64,000 nucleotides of DNA. Source: Gammaproteobacteria bacterium (GTDB lineage: Bacteria > Pseudomonadota > Gammaproteobacteria > Pseudomonadales > Moraxellaceae). Under the pieces are notes generated by a model that was not told the origin of the DNA, made no database searches, and saw nothing but the letters and a program-made list of their open reading frames with translations. Of the stretch, positions 10,203 to 18,409 are shown one piece after another (the first letter of the stretch is position 1; each line of letters begins with the position of its first letter). The DNA is taken from contig JAGWUI010000005.1 of the NCBI GenBank assembly GCA_028868515.1, forward strand, positions 62,001 through 126,000, in the 5' to 3' direction. Position numbers and translations under genes: made by a program.

Positions 10203-10253
10203 TTTCGACAGGCTCAATATTCTTGTAGCTATGACGCGTTGAGCTTATCGAAA
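10203..10253. repeat. REP-like inverted repeat (TTCGACAAGCTCA family), copy 1
   Basis: TTTCGACAGGCTCAA (10203-10217) faces TTGAGCTTATCGAAA (10239-10253), between convergent genes. Related arms occur at 27154-27222, 33641-33770 and 44121-44182. Confidence 0.7.
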
Positions 10254-10282
10254 AATGCGGAATGTCTAAGAATCAATCTGGC

Positions 10283-11155
10283 TCAATGCAGAACCCGCTT
10301 ACTCAACGCCTGCTTTGATTTATCCACCAACAATTGATTCAGCATTTGACTCACTAAAGTCACCGCAACACTCGCCGTCAAACCAATCGAACCCTGCATT
10401 TTCTTGGTGTATAAATTTCCAGCTAATCCATGCAGATGCGCACCCCACGATGCCGCATCAAACGCACTAAAACGTTGTGCAAGCAGTGCCGAAATGATAC
10501 CCGTAAGTACATCACCCTGACCTGCGACAGCCAGCTCTGGACCACCTGTTCGATTAATTAAATAGCCACCATTTGGATGCATCACCACCGTATGATAGCC
10601 CTTGAGCACAGTGATACTGTTATACCGCTCAGCAATTCTATACGCAGCATTTAATCGATCACGCTGCACCTCCTCAGTACCACATCCAAGTAATCGACCT
10701 GCTTCTGCTGGATGTGGCGTCAAAATTGCCATCAACTCACGAGCAGCTATCTTTTGACGGTAATCCTCACTCACAGCGATCATGTTGAGTGCATCAGCAT
10801 CATAAACACTAGGTTTATTTGCATACGTCAGAGCATGCTCAAGGGCTGTATGCGCTAATTGATCTTGCCCCATACCAGTGCCAATCGCCAAAGCAGTTGC
10901 ATCTGTCAAATCACCCCCTGCTGATCTAATCATGAGTTCAGGCGCAAACGGATCTACCGACAAACGTTGATCTAATGCATGAATCCAAACCTTGCCAGTC
11001 CCTATCGCCAATGCTGCTCGACCACTTAACAATGCCGCACCCAACATCCCCACATTACCGCCAACGACCGCCACACTGCCGTAACTACCTTTATGGCTAT
11101 CTACTTTGCGAATCAGCGTCATCAATGCCTGATCATTCAGTTCTCTTTGATGCAT
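10283..11155 (-). CDS. nnrD: ADP-dependent (S)-NAD(P)H-hydrate dehydratase
   Basis: Repairs hydrated NAD(P)H using ADP (YjeF C-terminal/CARKD, ribokinase-like fold). Visible motifs: GSYGSVAVVGGNVGMLGAA near the start, DADALNMIA, LTPHPAEAGRLLGC and the nucleotide-site AGQGDVLTGIISALLAQ. At 290 aa it is the stand-alone dehydratase without the N-terminal epimerase domain found in fused E. coli NnrDE. It is monocistronic and convergent with the helicase gene. Confidence 0.93.
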   Translation of the reverse strand: MHQRELNDQALMTLIRKVDSHKGSYGSVAVVGGNVGMLGAALLSGRAALAIGTGKVWIHALDQRLSVDPFAPELMIRSAGGDLTDATALAIGTGMGQDQLAHTALEHALTYANKPSVYDADALNMIAVSEDYRQKIAARELMAILTPHPAEAGRLLGCGTEEVQRDRLNAAYRIAERYNSITVLKGYHTVVMHPNGGYLINRTGGPELAVAGQGDVLTGIISALLAQRFSAFDAASWGAHLHGLAGNLYTKKMQGSIGLTASVAVTLVSQMLNQLLVDKSKQALSKRVLH

Positions 11156-11300
11156 CTCACACTCTCTTATCGTTCTAAACCAAACTCAACTTGCTGACTC
11201 CAAACTAATGCATTTCTACTCAAATTACGCTAAGTTTCAGATGAATTATCACTATTTTTTAACTTTTTCATTAAATGGTCACATCCTGATCACTATTAAC

Positions 11301-11328
11301 TTGACTTCTCGCCGTATATCTCTAAAAT
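11301..11328 (+). promoter_or_regulatory. Sigma-70 promoter of tRNA-Glu
   Basis: TTGACT (11301-11306), a 16-bp spacer, then TAAAAT (11323-11328), followed by a GC-rich discriminator (ACGCGCC). This layout is typical of stable-RNA promoters under growth-rate control. Confidence 0.7.
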
Positions 11329-11355
11329 ACGCGCCTGTTACATGAGTTGCCTTTA

Positions 11356-11431
11356 GTCCCCATCGTCTAGAGGCCTAGGACATCACCCTTTCACGGTGAG
11401 TACCGGGGTTCGAATCCCCGTGGGGACGCCA
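11356..11431 (+). tRNA. tRNA-Glu (anticodon TTC)
   Basis: A 76-nt cloverleaf. The acceptor stem GTCCCCA pairs with TGGGGAC, followed by encoded G-CCA. The anticodon stem is TCACC/GGTGA with loop CTTTCAC (anticodon TTC, 11390-11392). The T-arm CGGGG-TTCGAAT-CCCCG is canonical. It is a single gene with its own promoter and terminator, and no integrase or att duplication is seen beside it. Confidence 0.98.
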
Positions 11432-11463
11432 AATTCTAGTAAGTTAGCTTAAGCAGAACTTAC

Positions 11464-11498
11464 AAAAAAGCCTAGAGATCTTAATCCTAGGCTTTTTT
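11464..11498. terminator. Intrinsic terminator after tRNA-Glu
   Basis: AAAAAGCCTAG and CTAGGCTTTTTT pair around about 12 nt. Symmetric A and T tracts let it also serve the convergent gene at 11544-11960. Confidence 0.9.
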
Positions 11499-11543
11499 AT
11501 TGCTTGCTGTTTCTAATAGCATAGAAACAATCTCATAATCCTC

Positions 11544-11960
11544 CTAAATCGAAGGTCGATACTCTGCTGGAATTTTGAAAAAACCATAGAATTGAACAAT
11601 AAACCATAAAATTTCAAATACAGCAAAAATCCATGTGATCGGATTAATGTGATACAAAACCAAATAATAGAGAAACCATGTTGAAAATAGCGCTCGACCA
11701 ATAGAATCATAGAAACCATAAATAGGCTGCGGATTTCGTATTCTTAAAATTGACCAGACAATCACAATCGAACCAAACAAATTTACAAACAATAGATGTG
11801 TAGGCTCAAATGCTGGAGTCGGTGAAATCTTACTCAAAATGCCATGTACGATTGCAAATGACCAAGGCGTGACAAACGGCGCAGTCACGACAAAATCATA
11901 GATTGCTGAGGCACGAACAATTTTGCGATATTGAATGTTCATAATTCTTACTACCTTCAT
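11544..11960 (-). CDS. Small four-helix membrane protein of unknown function, divergent from merR-type gene
   Basis: 138 aa with about four hydrophobic segments (roughly residues 15-35, 50-68, 83-103 and 108-128). I do not recognise a named family. Met7 (11942) is an alternative start with AAGG upstream. The gene lies head-to-head with the MerR regulator at 12069, and the MerR-type promoter at 12004-12035 points at it, so it is the likely regulated target. A membrane function tied to the inducer is an inference from context only. Confidence 0.75.
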   Translation of the reverse strand: MKVVRIMNIQYRKIVRASAIYDFVVTAPFVTPWSFAIVHGILSKISPTPAFEPTHLLFVNLFGSIVIVWSILRIRNPQPIYGFYDSIGRALFSTWFLYYLVLYHINPITWIFAVFEILWFIVQFYGFFKIPAEYRPSI

Positions 11961-12003
11961 GAATAAATAAAATTGCGTTTTTACGATTTACACTGAAGAA
12001 TTC

Positions 12004-12035
12004 ACCTTAAACTCTGGTGTATAGACCAAGGTCAA
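12004..12035 (-). promoter_or_regulatory. MerR-type promoter/operator driving the divergent membrane-protein gene
   Basis: Read on the minus strand: TTGACC (12035-12030) and a TTAAGG/TAAGGT -10 region (around 12009-12004) separated by 19-20 bp instead of 17. The spacer is filled by the near-palindrome GGTGTATAGACC (12016-12027). An over-long spacer with a central dyad is the hallmark of promoters untwisted by MerR-family activators. Confidence 0.72.
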
Positions 12036-12068
12036 GTCGCTTTTTCACTTTTTTCTAAAGGCATAAAT

Positions 12069-12452
12069 ATGAATATCAGCGAATTAGCAAAAGCCGCTCA
12101 AACCACAACAGACGCGATTCGTTATTATGAAAAACAAGGGCTGCTTGGAATACCTCTCCGCAAAGACAACGGATATCGTTTTTATCAACAAGAAGATATT
12201 AGACGTGTCGAATTTATTAGACGCGCACAAACTCTCGGCTTCTCCTTACGCGAAATCAAAGAAGTGATTCCAGAACTATTACACGGACAATTGAATCGCA
12301 CAGATTTAGAAGCATTATTGAAAAACAAAATTGAGCAAATTGATGAAAAAATAAAAGCTCTCAATCTTTTAAGAAAAGGACTCATTGATACATTCGGCTT
12401 ATTAAAATGTTCTGTGGATGAACCACTATCCATCACTCAAGCAACGCCTTAA
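12069..12452 (+). CDS. MerR-family transcriptional regulator
   Basis: 127 aa. The N-terminal winged helix-turn-helix MNISELAKAAQTTTDAIRYY, followed by a GYRFYQQEDIRRVEFIRRA segment, is the MerR signature. A dimerisation helix (about 80-115) is followed by a short C-terminal tail. The tail has one Cys (KCSVDEP) and no paired metal-binding Cys motif of CueR or MerR, so the effector is not obviously a metal. It probably controls the divergent gene at 11544-11960, and perhaps itself, through the operator at 12004-12035. Confidence 0.9.
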   Translation: MNISELAKAAQTTTDAIRYYEKQGLLGIPLRKDNGYRFYQQEDIRRVEFIRRAQTLGFSLREIKEVIPELLHGQLNRTDLEALLKNKIEQIDEKIKALNLLRKGLIDTFGLLKCSVDEPLSITQATP

Positions 12453-12563
12453 ATGTCTATGGATTTGATGGATAAATATAAGACAATCCACTACGATGTA
12501 GTCTACTCATAGATACATGGCATGAGAGACCAAGACTATTTTTAGCCTAACTAAGGCATTCAT

Positions 12564-13841
12564 ATGTTTAACGATTATAATATTTCACCACACATACTTA
12601 TTGGTCTATCAGTTGCCTTCGGTATTGGTTTATTGATCGGGACTGAACGTGAACGACACCAACAACCCTCATCAGATCATGCGCTCGGCGTCAGAACATT
12701 TACGATAGCGGCTTTAATTGGTGCTCTTAGTATTTTAATGGCGGATCAACAAACCGCACCGAGCAATTTATTTTTACTCAGTGTTGTCCTTTTGGTCATG
12801 GGCGGTTTAACCGCTTTGTCTTATATTCGCACGTCAAAAACAGACTCAGGCTTAACTACCGAAGCAACGTTAATTTTAACAGTACTCTTAGGTGGATTTG
12901 CGATTCATGCGCCATTACTCACAGCGTGTATTGCAATCATTACTACAGGGCTACTCTCATTCAAAACCCAGCTTCATACATTTATTAAAGGCGTTTTATC
13001 AGAACAAGAACTCCATGACGCGATTATTTTTTTAGGGGTAGTTTGTATTGCCGTTCCTCTGGCACCGAATCAGGCAATAGGACCATTCAACGCCATTAAT
13101 CCCCATTCGATTGTGATGATTATGGTTGTCATGATGACGATTAATGCAATCGGTTATGTGGCTCAGCGTGTGATTGGTGTGCGTTATGGATTGGCATTCG
13201 CTGGTTTTATCAGTGGGTTTATTTCAAGTACTGCAACGACATACACGATGGGACTTAAATCAAAACAAGAACCTGAACTGTTTAATAGCACGGTTGCAGG
13301 AGGAGTTTTATCAAACCTATCCACCTTGATTTTGCTGGCGATAGTGTTGTTTGTCATCGAGCCGAATATCTTATATCCGTTTATTATTCCTTTAATACTT
13401 GGCTCAATCGCCATTTGTATTTACGGTGCATACTATATTCGTAAAATTTCTCCAACATCCGCACTACCCCATTCAAATAAAGACAGAGCATTTAATTTAT
13501 ACCAAGCCTCATCTTTTGCTCTTTTAATGACTGTTGTGCTTTTTGTTTCTGCTGCGGTCAATGCCAAATTAGGCGAAAAAGGTGTGATATTAAGCGCACT
13601 ATTTACGGGGATATTTGATGCGCATGCAACAGCAGCCTCACTTGCATCATTAGTCTCTTCGCACAAACTGACAGTTACACAAGCACTACTCCCGATTATA
13701 TTAGGGGTTAGTAGCAACACCGTTACAAAAGTGGTCGTATCATTTAAATCAGGTGGTTTTGCTTATGCTATCCGCATATCCTTAGGCTTGTTGCTTATGA
13801 TTGCGTGTTGTTTTCTGGCACTCATACCAATGAACTTATAA
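12564..13841 (+). CDS. MgtC/SapB and DUF4010 domain membrane protein
   Basis: 425 aa. The N-terminal MgtC-like part carries GIGLLIGTERER and LGVRTFTIAALIGAL (residues about 18-70). A DUF4010 region of about eight further transmembrane segments follows, including FAGFISGFISSTATTYTMG and LFTGIFDAHATAASLASLV. The family is a putative inner-membrane transporter or modulator with no assigned substrate. It starts 111 bp after the merR-type gene on the same strand and may be independently expressed. Confidence 0.88.
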   Translation: MFNDYNISPHILIGLSVAFGIGLLIGTERERHQQPSSDHALGVRTFTIAALIGALSILMADQQTAPSNLFLLSVVLLVMGGLTALSYIRTSKTDSGLTTEATLILTVLLGGFAIHAPLLTACIAIITTGLLSFKTQLHTFIKGVLSEQELHDAIIFLGVVCIAVPLAPNQAIGPFNAINPHSIVMIMVVMMTINAIGYVAQRVIGVRYGLAFAGFISGFISSTATTYTMGLKSKQEPELFNSTVAGGVLSNLSTLILLAIVLFVIEPNILYPFIIPLILGSIAICIYGAYYIRKISPTSALPHSNKDRAFNLYQASSFALLMTVVLFVSAAVNAKLGEKGVILSALFTGIFDAHATAASLASLVSSHKLTVTQALLPIILGVSSNTVTKVVVSFKSGGFAYAIRISLGLLLMIACCFLALIPMNL

Positions 13842-14355
13842 ATAAAATATTGGAAAATACTCATATAGATTAGAATTTAGAGCTTTAGACACTTATCTTT
13901 TAAGGCTCTACTCCAAGATCACATCCTTCATTTTTAGTAAAATGTGAATGCTATAGACTAAATCTATATCTCATCAACACCTATCTCGAGAATCCCAATC
14001 AGCTCTTGTATAACTTCGTATCAGCAACAATGACACATATCATTTGATGAATAACGCCCCAGATTGAACAAAAAACAACCTGCGCTCTAAGTGACTGACA
14101 ATGTTTACAACATAAATTTAGATTAAATATTGATCAAAAACTTCATTGACAGCGTTTATTATCAGTATCAAAATATTTATACAACCTGCGCTTGTGGTGA
14201 TACATCCCCACCAGATCAACAGTGTTCTACTAGCTTGTGAACATAGCTATTAATGTTAAAAGTTCTTCGATGCCTAACATAAACATCTGAATTTAAATAA
14301 GAACACACCCACCTGAGCAGTTTGGAACTCCAGTCAACGCGCTCAGGAGATCATA
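13842..14355 (+). other. Intergenic region with promoter and leader of the DUF4382 gene
   Basis: No gene was seen. A plausible sigma-70 promoter is TTGACA (14146-14151), a 17-bp spacer and CAAAAT (14169-14174), which would give a leader of about 175 nt. The 3' end of the leader contains the hairpin described at 14312-14347. Confidence 0.5.
14312..14347 (+). promoter_or_regulatory. Hairpin that can mask the ribosome binding site of the DUF4382 gene
   Basis: CCTGAGC (14312-14318) is perfectly complementary to GCTCAGG (14341-14347). The second arm runs into the Shine-Dalgarno AGGAG located 7 nt before the ATG at 14356. The loop is 22 nt. Confidence 0.5.
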
Positions 14356-14913
14356 ATGAAAACACGATTAATTAAGCGTACCTTAATAACCGCCAGCATC
14401 TTAGCCTTGACGACTTATACATACGCTGATAACAGTCATGAAAACGAATCAAACTGTGGATTTGATAATGTCTACGTTACAGTTCAGGAATTAGCAGTTA
14501 ATGCGAATTCTACGGCTAGTGATAGTGACGCAGGTTGGCAAATTCTTTCATTAAATGCTGCAACAAAAATAGATATTTTGTCACAAACTGTAGGCGTACT
14601 TGCTCAATTAGGACAACCTTATATCCCTCAAGGCAATTATCGACAAATCCGACTTATCATAAAACCTAGTGACGGTAGTACGCTTGTAGACTCAGTAGTC
14701 CCAACAAGTTCATTTGAACAGCCTTTAGCTACACCAAGTTCAGCAACGAGTGGCTACAAAATTTTCTTCAATACTAATTTCACAGTACAACCAAATACTG
14801 ACTTCGTTTTAGATCTGGATCCTTGCCACTCAATTGTACATCAAGGTAACGGACTATACTTATTGAAACCAGTGACGACTGCAGTACAAATTGTAGGAAA
14901 TCCTGGTCAATAA
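14356..14913 (+). CDS. DUF4382-domain exported protein
   Basis: 185 aa with a signal peptide (charged KTRLIKR, hydrophobic core, cleavage after TYA near residue 24). The core motifs PYIPQGNYRQIRLII and NGLYLLKPVTTAVQIVG match DUF4382 domains, which are found in secreted proteins or lipoproteins of unknown function. No lipobox cysteine was seen, so it is likely periplasmic. Two cysteines (about residues 34 and 158) could form a disulfide. It is monocistronic with a terminator just downstream. Confidence 0.82.
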   Translation: MKTRLIKRTLITASILALTTYTYADNSHENESNCGFDNVYVTVQELAVNANSTASDSDAGWQILSLNAATKIDILSQTVGVLAQLGQPYIPQGNYRQIRLIIKPSDGSTLVDSVVPTSSFEQPLATPSSATSGYKIFFNTNFTVQPNTDFVLDLDPCHSIVHQGNGLYLLKPVTTAVQIVGNPGQ

Positions 14914-14935
14914 TTTAAATTAAAGAAGCATTAGG

Positions 14936-14974
14936 ACAAAAAAAGCCTGTCAAATTATTGATGGGCTTTTTTTA
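14936..14974 (+). terminator. Intrinsic terminator after DUF4382 gene
   Basis: AAAAAAGCCTGTC pairs with GATGGGCTTTTTTT (one internal mismatch) around about 8 nt. Confidence 0.85.
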
Positions 14975-15090
14975 TCCTAAAATAATTATAATTAAACAAT
15001 ACGATACGCTTTATATTTTTTCTTAAATTAAGAATGTAATACACTGCTATCCGCCTACCAATATTCGCACTCATCCACCCAGAGCCATTT

Positions 15091-16476
15091 ATGAGCAAAG
15101 TTAAAACCATTTATATCTGCCAACACTGCGGAACGAACCATCCGAAATGGTCTGGTCAATGTAGTGATTGCGGAGAATGGAATTGCTTGGTTGAGGCCAA
15201 ACCAGAACCAACGACTAGCCATCGCGCGCGAAGTATGGGGAATAACAGCGGTTACGCTGGACAAGCCGCAACCGTCACAAGACTAGATCAAATCACGGTG
15301 AGTCGTGAATCACGTTTACCAACAGGAATTAGCGAATTTGATCGCGTACTTGGCGGTGGTGTCGTTAATGGCTCTGTTGTACTGATTGGTGGTGATCCTG
15401 GAATTGGGAAATCCACAATCTTGCTGCAAACTGCAACACATATGGCTCAAGGCGAAAAAGCCCTTTATGTCACAGGCGAAGAATCCTTATCACAAGTCGC
15501 GATGCGTGCAAAACGTCTGGAGCTACCCACGGATCAATTAAAAGTCATGGCAGAAACTTCGGTTGAAACCATTTGCGCAACACTCAGTGCAGAAAAACCT
15601 GTGGTTGCTGTACTTGACTCGATTCAAACTCTATTCACAGAAACACTGCAATCTGCACCGGGCGGCGTATCGCAAATTCGGGAATCCGCCGCGATCCTCA
15701 CACGCTACGCCAAACAGACAGGCACGGCCCTATTTATCGTCGGTCATGTCACCAAAGAAGGAGCACTAGCAGGTCCGCGTGTACTCGAACACATGGTCGA
15801 TTGTGTGTTGTATTTTGAAGGCGAATCAGACTCACGCTTTCGCATGATTCGGGCAGTGAAAAATCGTTTTGGTGCGGTTAATGAACTCGGCGTGTTTGCC
15901 ATGACAGATCGTGGTCTGCGGGAAGTTGCCAATCCATCGGCGATTTTCCTCAGTCGTTACGACGAAGCGATTGCGGGCAGTATTGTCATGATTAGTCGTG
16001 AAGGCACTCGCCCATTACTCGTCGAAGTGCAGGCTTTGGTCGATGATACGCAAGGTTCACCGCGTCGTGTGGCATTAGGGCTTGATCAAAATCGTCTAGC
16101 AATGCTCCTTGCAGTCATGCATCGACACGGCGGTATTCATACCAATGGACAAGATGTATTCGTCAATGTCGTCGGCGGAATCAAAGTCTTGGAAACAGGT
16201 TCAGACCTCGCGGTTTTACTGGCAGTTGCGTCCAGTATCAAAGGTAAAGCATTGCCACAAGAACTTGTAGTATTTGGTGAAGTTGGTTTGTCTGGTGAAA
16301 TTAGACCTGTTCCCAACGGACAAGAACGCCTGCGCGAAGCAGTGAAACATGGTTTCAAAAAAGCCATCGTGCCACGTGGCAATGCACCAAGACAGGCGAT
16401 TGAAGGCATGGAAATTATCAGCGTCGGACGTCTACATGAAGCATTCAGCGCAGCGTTTGATTTAAGTGAAAAATAA
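15091..16476 (+). CDS. radA: DNA repair protein RadA/Sms
   Basis: 461 aa. An N-terminal zinc finger (CQHCG...CSDCG) is followed by a RecA-like ATPase with Walker A GGDPGIGKS (about residues 97-105). The RadA-specific KNRFGAVNELGVF motif and a C-terminal Lon-protease-like domain follow (about 290-455, no catalytic Ser-Lys dyad expected). RadA promotes branch migration of recombination intermediates. It is monocistronic. Confidence 0.97.
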   Translation: MSKVKTIYICQHCGTNHPKWSGQCSDCGEWNCLVEAKPEPTTSHRARSMGNNSGYAGQAATVTRLDQITVSRESRLPTGISEFDRVLGGGVVNGSVVLIGGDPGIGKSTILLQTATHMAQGEKALYVTGEESLSQVAMRAKRLELPTDQLKVMAETSVETICATLSAEKPVVAVLDSIQTLFTETLQSAPGGVSQIRESAAILTRYAKQTGTALFIVGHVTKEGALAGPRVLEHMVDCVLYFEGESDSRFRMIRAVKNRFGAVNELGVFAMTDRGLREVANPSAIFLSRYDEAIAGSIVMISREGTRPLLVEVQALVDDTQGSPRRVALGLDQNRLAMLLAVMHRHGGIHTNGQDVFVNVVGGIKVLETGSDLAVLLAVASSIKGKALPQELVVFGEVGLSGEIRPVPNGQERLREAVKHGFKKAIVPRGNAPRQAIEGMEIISVGRLHEAFSAAFDLSEK

Positions 16477-17015
16477 TTATTCTGTTTTGCCTCTAGCTCG
16501 TCCTGAGCAACTGTTTGAGTCAGGAGGCACATATTCAAATGCGAGTATATTAGATAAACCTTTTTATTAAGAACTCCTCCCAGCAGGCGAGTTTTGCGAA
16601 GGACACGGTCTGGCTTACTTTTGCCAAGACATGAGACTGGAAAAAGCGAAGCACTGCTTCGCCCAGTCGCAAGGAGACCCGCGGCAGGCGGTTCCTCCCA
16701 TTACAAAGTTAGATCTTAAGACTCCCACGAGAGTTTTTGATTCTGCAAAAAGATTCACCCCTCTCTTCGTTCAATAAATAATTGCCAAACTCGCACCAAT
16801 CATAACCACATCACAACGATACTTTTATCGTTCTATGATAATTTGTGCTGCGTGTGATTTTGTTATTTGAGTCACACTTTACACTTTGAAATGATTCGAC
16901 TCTTGATAACAGGTATGACGTACCCATTATTTGAGAGCAACACGAGTATTTTTATTTTAAATTAACTGTTTTTAGAATCACTGTTTTATCCCAAATTGCA
17001 TCACTTTTTAGGAAA
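16477..17015. other. Intergenic region with a structured element
   Basis: No credible ORF was seen. The left part holds the hairpin-rich block annotated at 16573-16699. The right part (about 16740-17015) is AT-rich and presumably contains the promoter of the Tim44-like gene. The Shine-Dalgarno AGGA lies just upstream of its ATGs. Confidence 0.5.
16573..16699. repeat. Hairpin-rich intergenic element, possible dispersed repeat
   Basis: The block is bounded by ACTCCTCCC and TTCCTCCC. It contains GTCTGGC/GCCAAGAC and a strong stem: ACTGG (16636-16640) and CCAGT (16663-16667) around the perfect palindrome GCGAAGCACTGCTTCGC (16646-16662). It is visibly more GC-rich than its flanks. Only one copy lies in this window. 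Confidence 0.45.
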
Positions 17016-18041
17016 ATGATGAACATGAAATCAAGTACGCGCACCGCCATTTCTTCACTGATTATGGCAACGCTTGTTTTGTCACCTTTGGCAGAAGCTA
17101 AACGTATCGGCGGTGGTAGCAGTCACGGAATGAGCCGTTCGAGCTCAAGCTCTTATGGTCATTCAAACTATGGTAGTTCAAACAACTACAATAATTACAA
17201 CAGTGCCCCTGTGCGCCCATACACGCCAGCGCCACAACAAGCTCCACAAAAAAGTGGACCAGGATGGGGTGGCGTTGCAGCAGGCGTTGCAGCAGGTGCA
17301 GTTGGCGCAACATTGTTAAGCCACGCAGGTTCGGCAAATGCCAACACACAACAACCAACAGCCGCTCAACAAGAAAATGGCTCTGGCACATGGAACCAAC
17401 AAGCTGCCCAGCCTCAACCACAAAAAAGTGGTTTCTCTTGGTTCTGGCTCATTGTATTAGCGGGCGTAGGCTATTTTGTTTATCGTCGTTTTGCGGCCAA
17501 GAAAAATACCCTAGCAACCAGCAATGCAGCACCAAGTCCATTTAACTTTGGTAATAACAACGCTCAACCATCAGGCAGCAATACCAATATTTTTGGTCAA
17601 CCTGTGGGTGGTGGTTCGAGTGCGCCTAATGCAGGTTTTGGCGCAGCTTCTCCATTTACAAGTAATGGTCAAACTCTCCCAGACGGCACTGAGAATGCAG
17701 CATTCCTTCGTCAAGCACGCGCAACTTTCTTGCACATGCAAACCATGAATAGTGCAAGTAATCTGGACGAATTACGTCGCTACTTTACACCTGAGATGTT
17801 CAACGCGATTCAGTCAGACATTGCCAACAACCACGACACAGCAGAGTTTCCAACGCTGAATGCGCAAATTGTCGATAGTGCGCAAGAAAATGGTCAATAC
17901 GTCACGAGCGTTCTGTATAGCGGGACAGTCAGTGAAGATCTGAACTCTGCACCAGTACCGTTCAGCGAAACATGGCATTTTGTACAACCGATTGGTAGTA
18001 CAGACCGTAAATGGCTAGTTGCAGGTATTCAACAAGGGTAA
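17016..18041 (+). CDS. Tim44-like domain protein with signal peptide
   Basis: 341 aa. A signal peptide ends near PLAEA (residue about 28). A Ser/Asn/Gly/Pro-rich low-complexity stretch (about 30-130) with a small Ala/Gly helix (GWGGVAAGVAAGAVGATLLS) follows. One transmembrane segment (FSWFWLIVLAGVGYFVYRRF, about 140-160) and another Asn-rich linker lead to a C-terminal Tim44-like domain (about 225-340). That domain carries FLRQARATFLHMQ and LDELRRYFTPEMFNAI. Bacterial Tim44-like proteins are membrane-linked with undefined roles. Met3 is an alternative start. The gene is single and terminated at 18089-18127. Confidence 0.88.
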   Translation: MMNMKSSTRTAISSLIMATLVLSPLAEAKRIGGGSSHGMSRSSSSSYGHSNYGSSNNYNNYNSAPVRPYTPAPQQAPQKSGPGWGGVAAGVAAGAVGATLLSHAGSANANTQQPTAAQQENGSGTWNQQAAQPQPQKSGFSWFWLIVLAGVGYFVYRRFAAKKNTLATSNAAPSPFNFGNNNAQPSGSNTNIFGQPVGGGSSAPNAGFGAASPFTSNGQTLPDGTENAAFLRQARATFLHMQTMNSASNLDELRRYFTPEMFNAIQSDIANNHDTAEFPTLNAQIVDSAQENGQYVTSVLYSGTVSEDLNSAPVPFSETWHFVQPIGSTDRKWLVAGIQQG

Positions 18042-18088
18042 TTCGGGACTGAACGATTCTATCGTTTAAATCAGACCGTTTTTCCAAG

Positions 18089-18127
18089 AGCCTTCGTCGG
18101 GATTTTTCTAGACGAAGGCTTTTTTTA
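18089..18127 (+). terminator. Intrinsic terminator after Tim44-like gene
   Basis: AGCCTTCGTC (18089-18098) pairs perfectly with GACGAAGGCT (18111-18120), followed by TTTTTTT. Confidence 0.95.
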
Positions 18128-18160
18128 TTTGATTTTGAATATGTTTTCAAACACAGTCTT

Positions 18161-18240
18161 CGTAGAGGCAGGTTCTAAACCTGCCCTATTGAATACTAAA
18201 AACTCTCAATCCATAGGACGAGTTTAGAACTCGCCCCTAC
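18161..18240. repeat. Pair of inverted palindromic units (GTAGRGGC...GTTCTAAAC... type)
   Basis: The left unit (18162-18188) contains the palindrome GGCAGGTTCTAAACCTGCC. The right unit (18212-18240) is its diverged copy in opposite orientation, with GAGTTTAGAACTC and CCCCTAC. The pair could fold into a long hairpin or a cruciform upstream of the htpG promoter. Confidence 0.6.
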
Positions 18241-18265
18241 AAAGATTTGATTATCAAATTTCTCG

Positions 18266-18293
18266 CTTGAAAACATCATATCCAACCCCATTT
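18266..18293 (+). promoter_or_regulatory. Sigma-32 heat-shock promoter of htpG
   Basis: CTTGAAA (18266-18272), a 13-bp spacer, then CCCCATTT (18286-18293), matching the RpoH consensus CTTGAAA-N11-16-CCCCATNT at every fixed position. The start point is expected near 18300, about 110 nt before the ATG. Confidence 0.9.
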
Positions 18294-18409
18294 TATAACC
18301 ATCTAAAATTTTGTCTTGTCTATGAATACTTCAAAAATTGCATGAAGCAATTTCAGTGAAATCAATGAGCAAGACACTTACGTCAACTGAAAAATTAAGA
18401 GGTTAATCA

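Noticed and set aside
11356-11431. tRNA-Glu as an integration site with a genomic island
   Set aside because: No integrase and no repeat of the tRNA 3' end in the following sequence. The flanking genes have normal composition.
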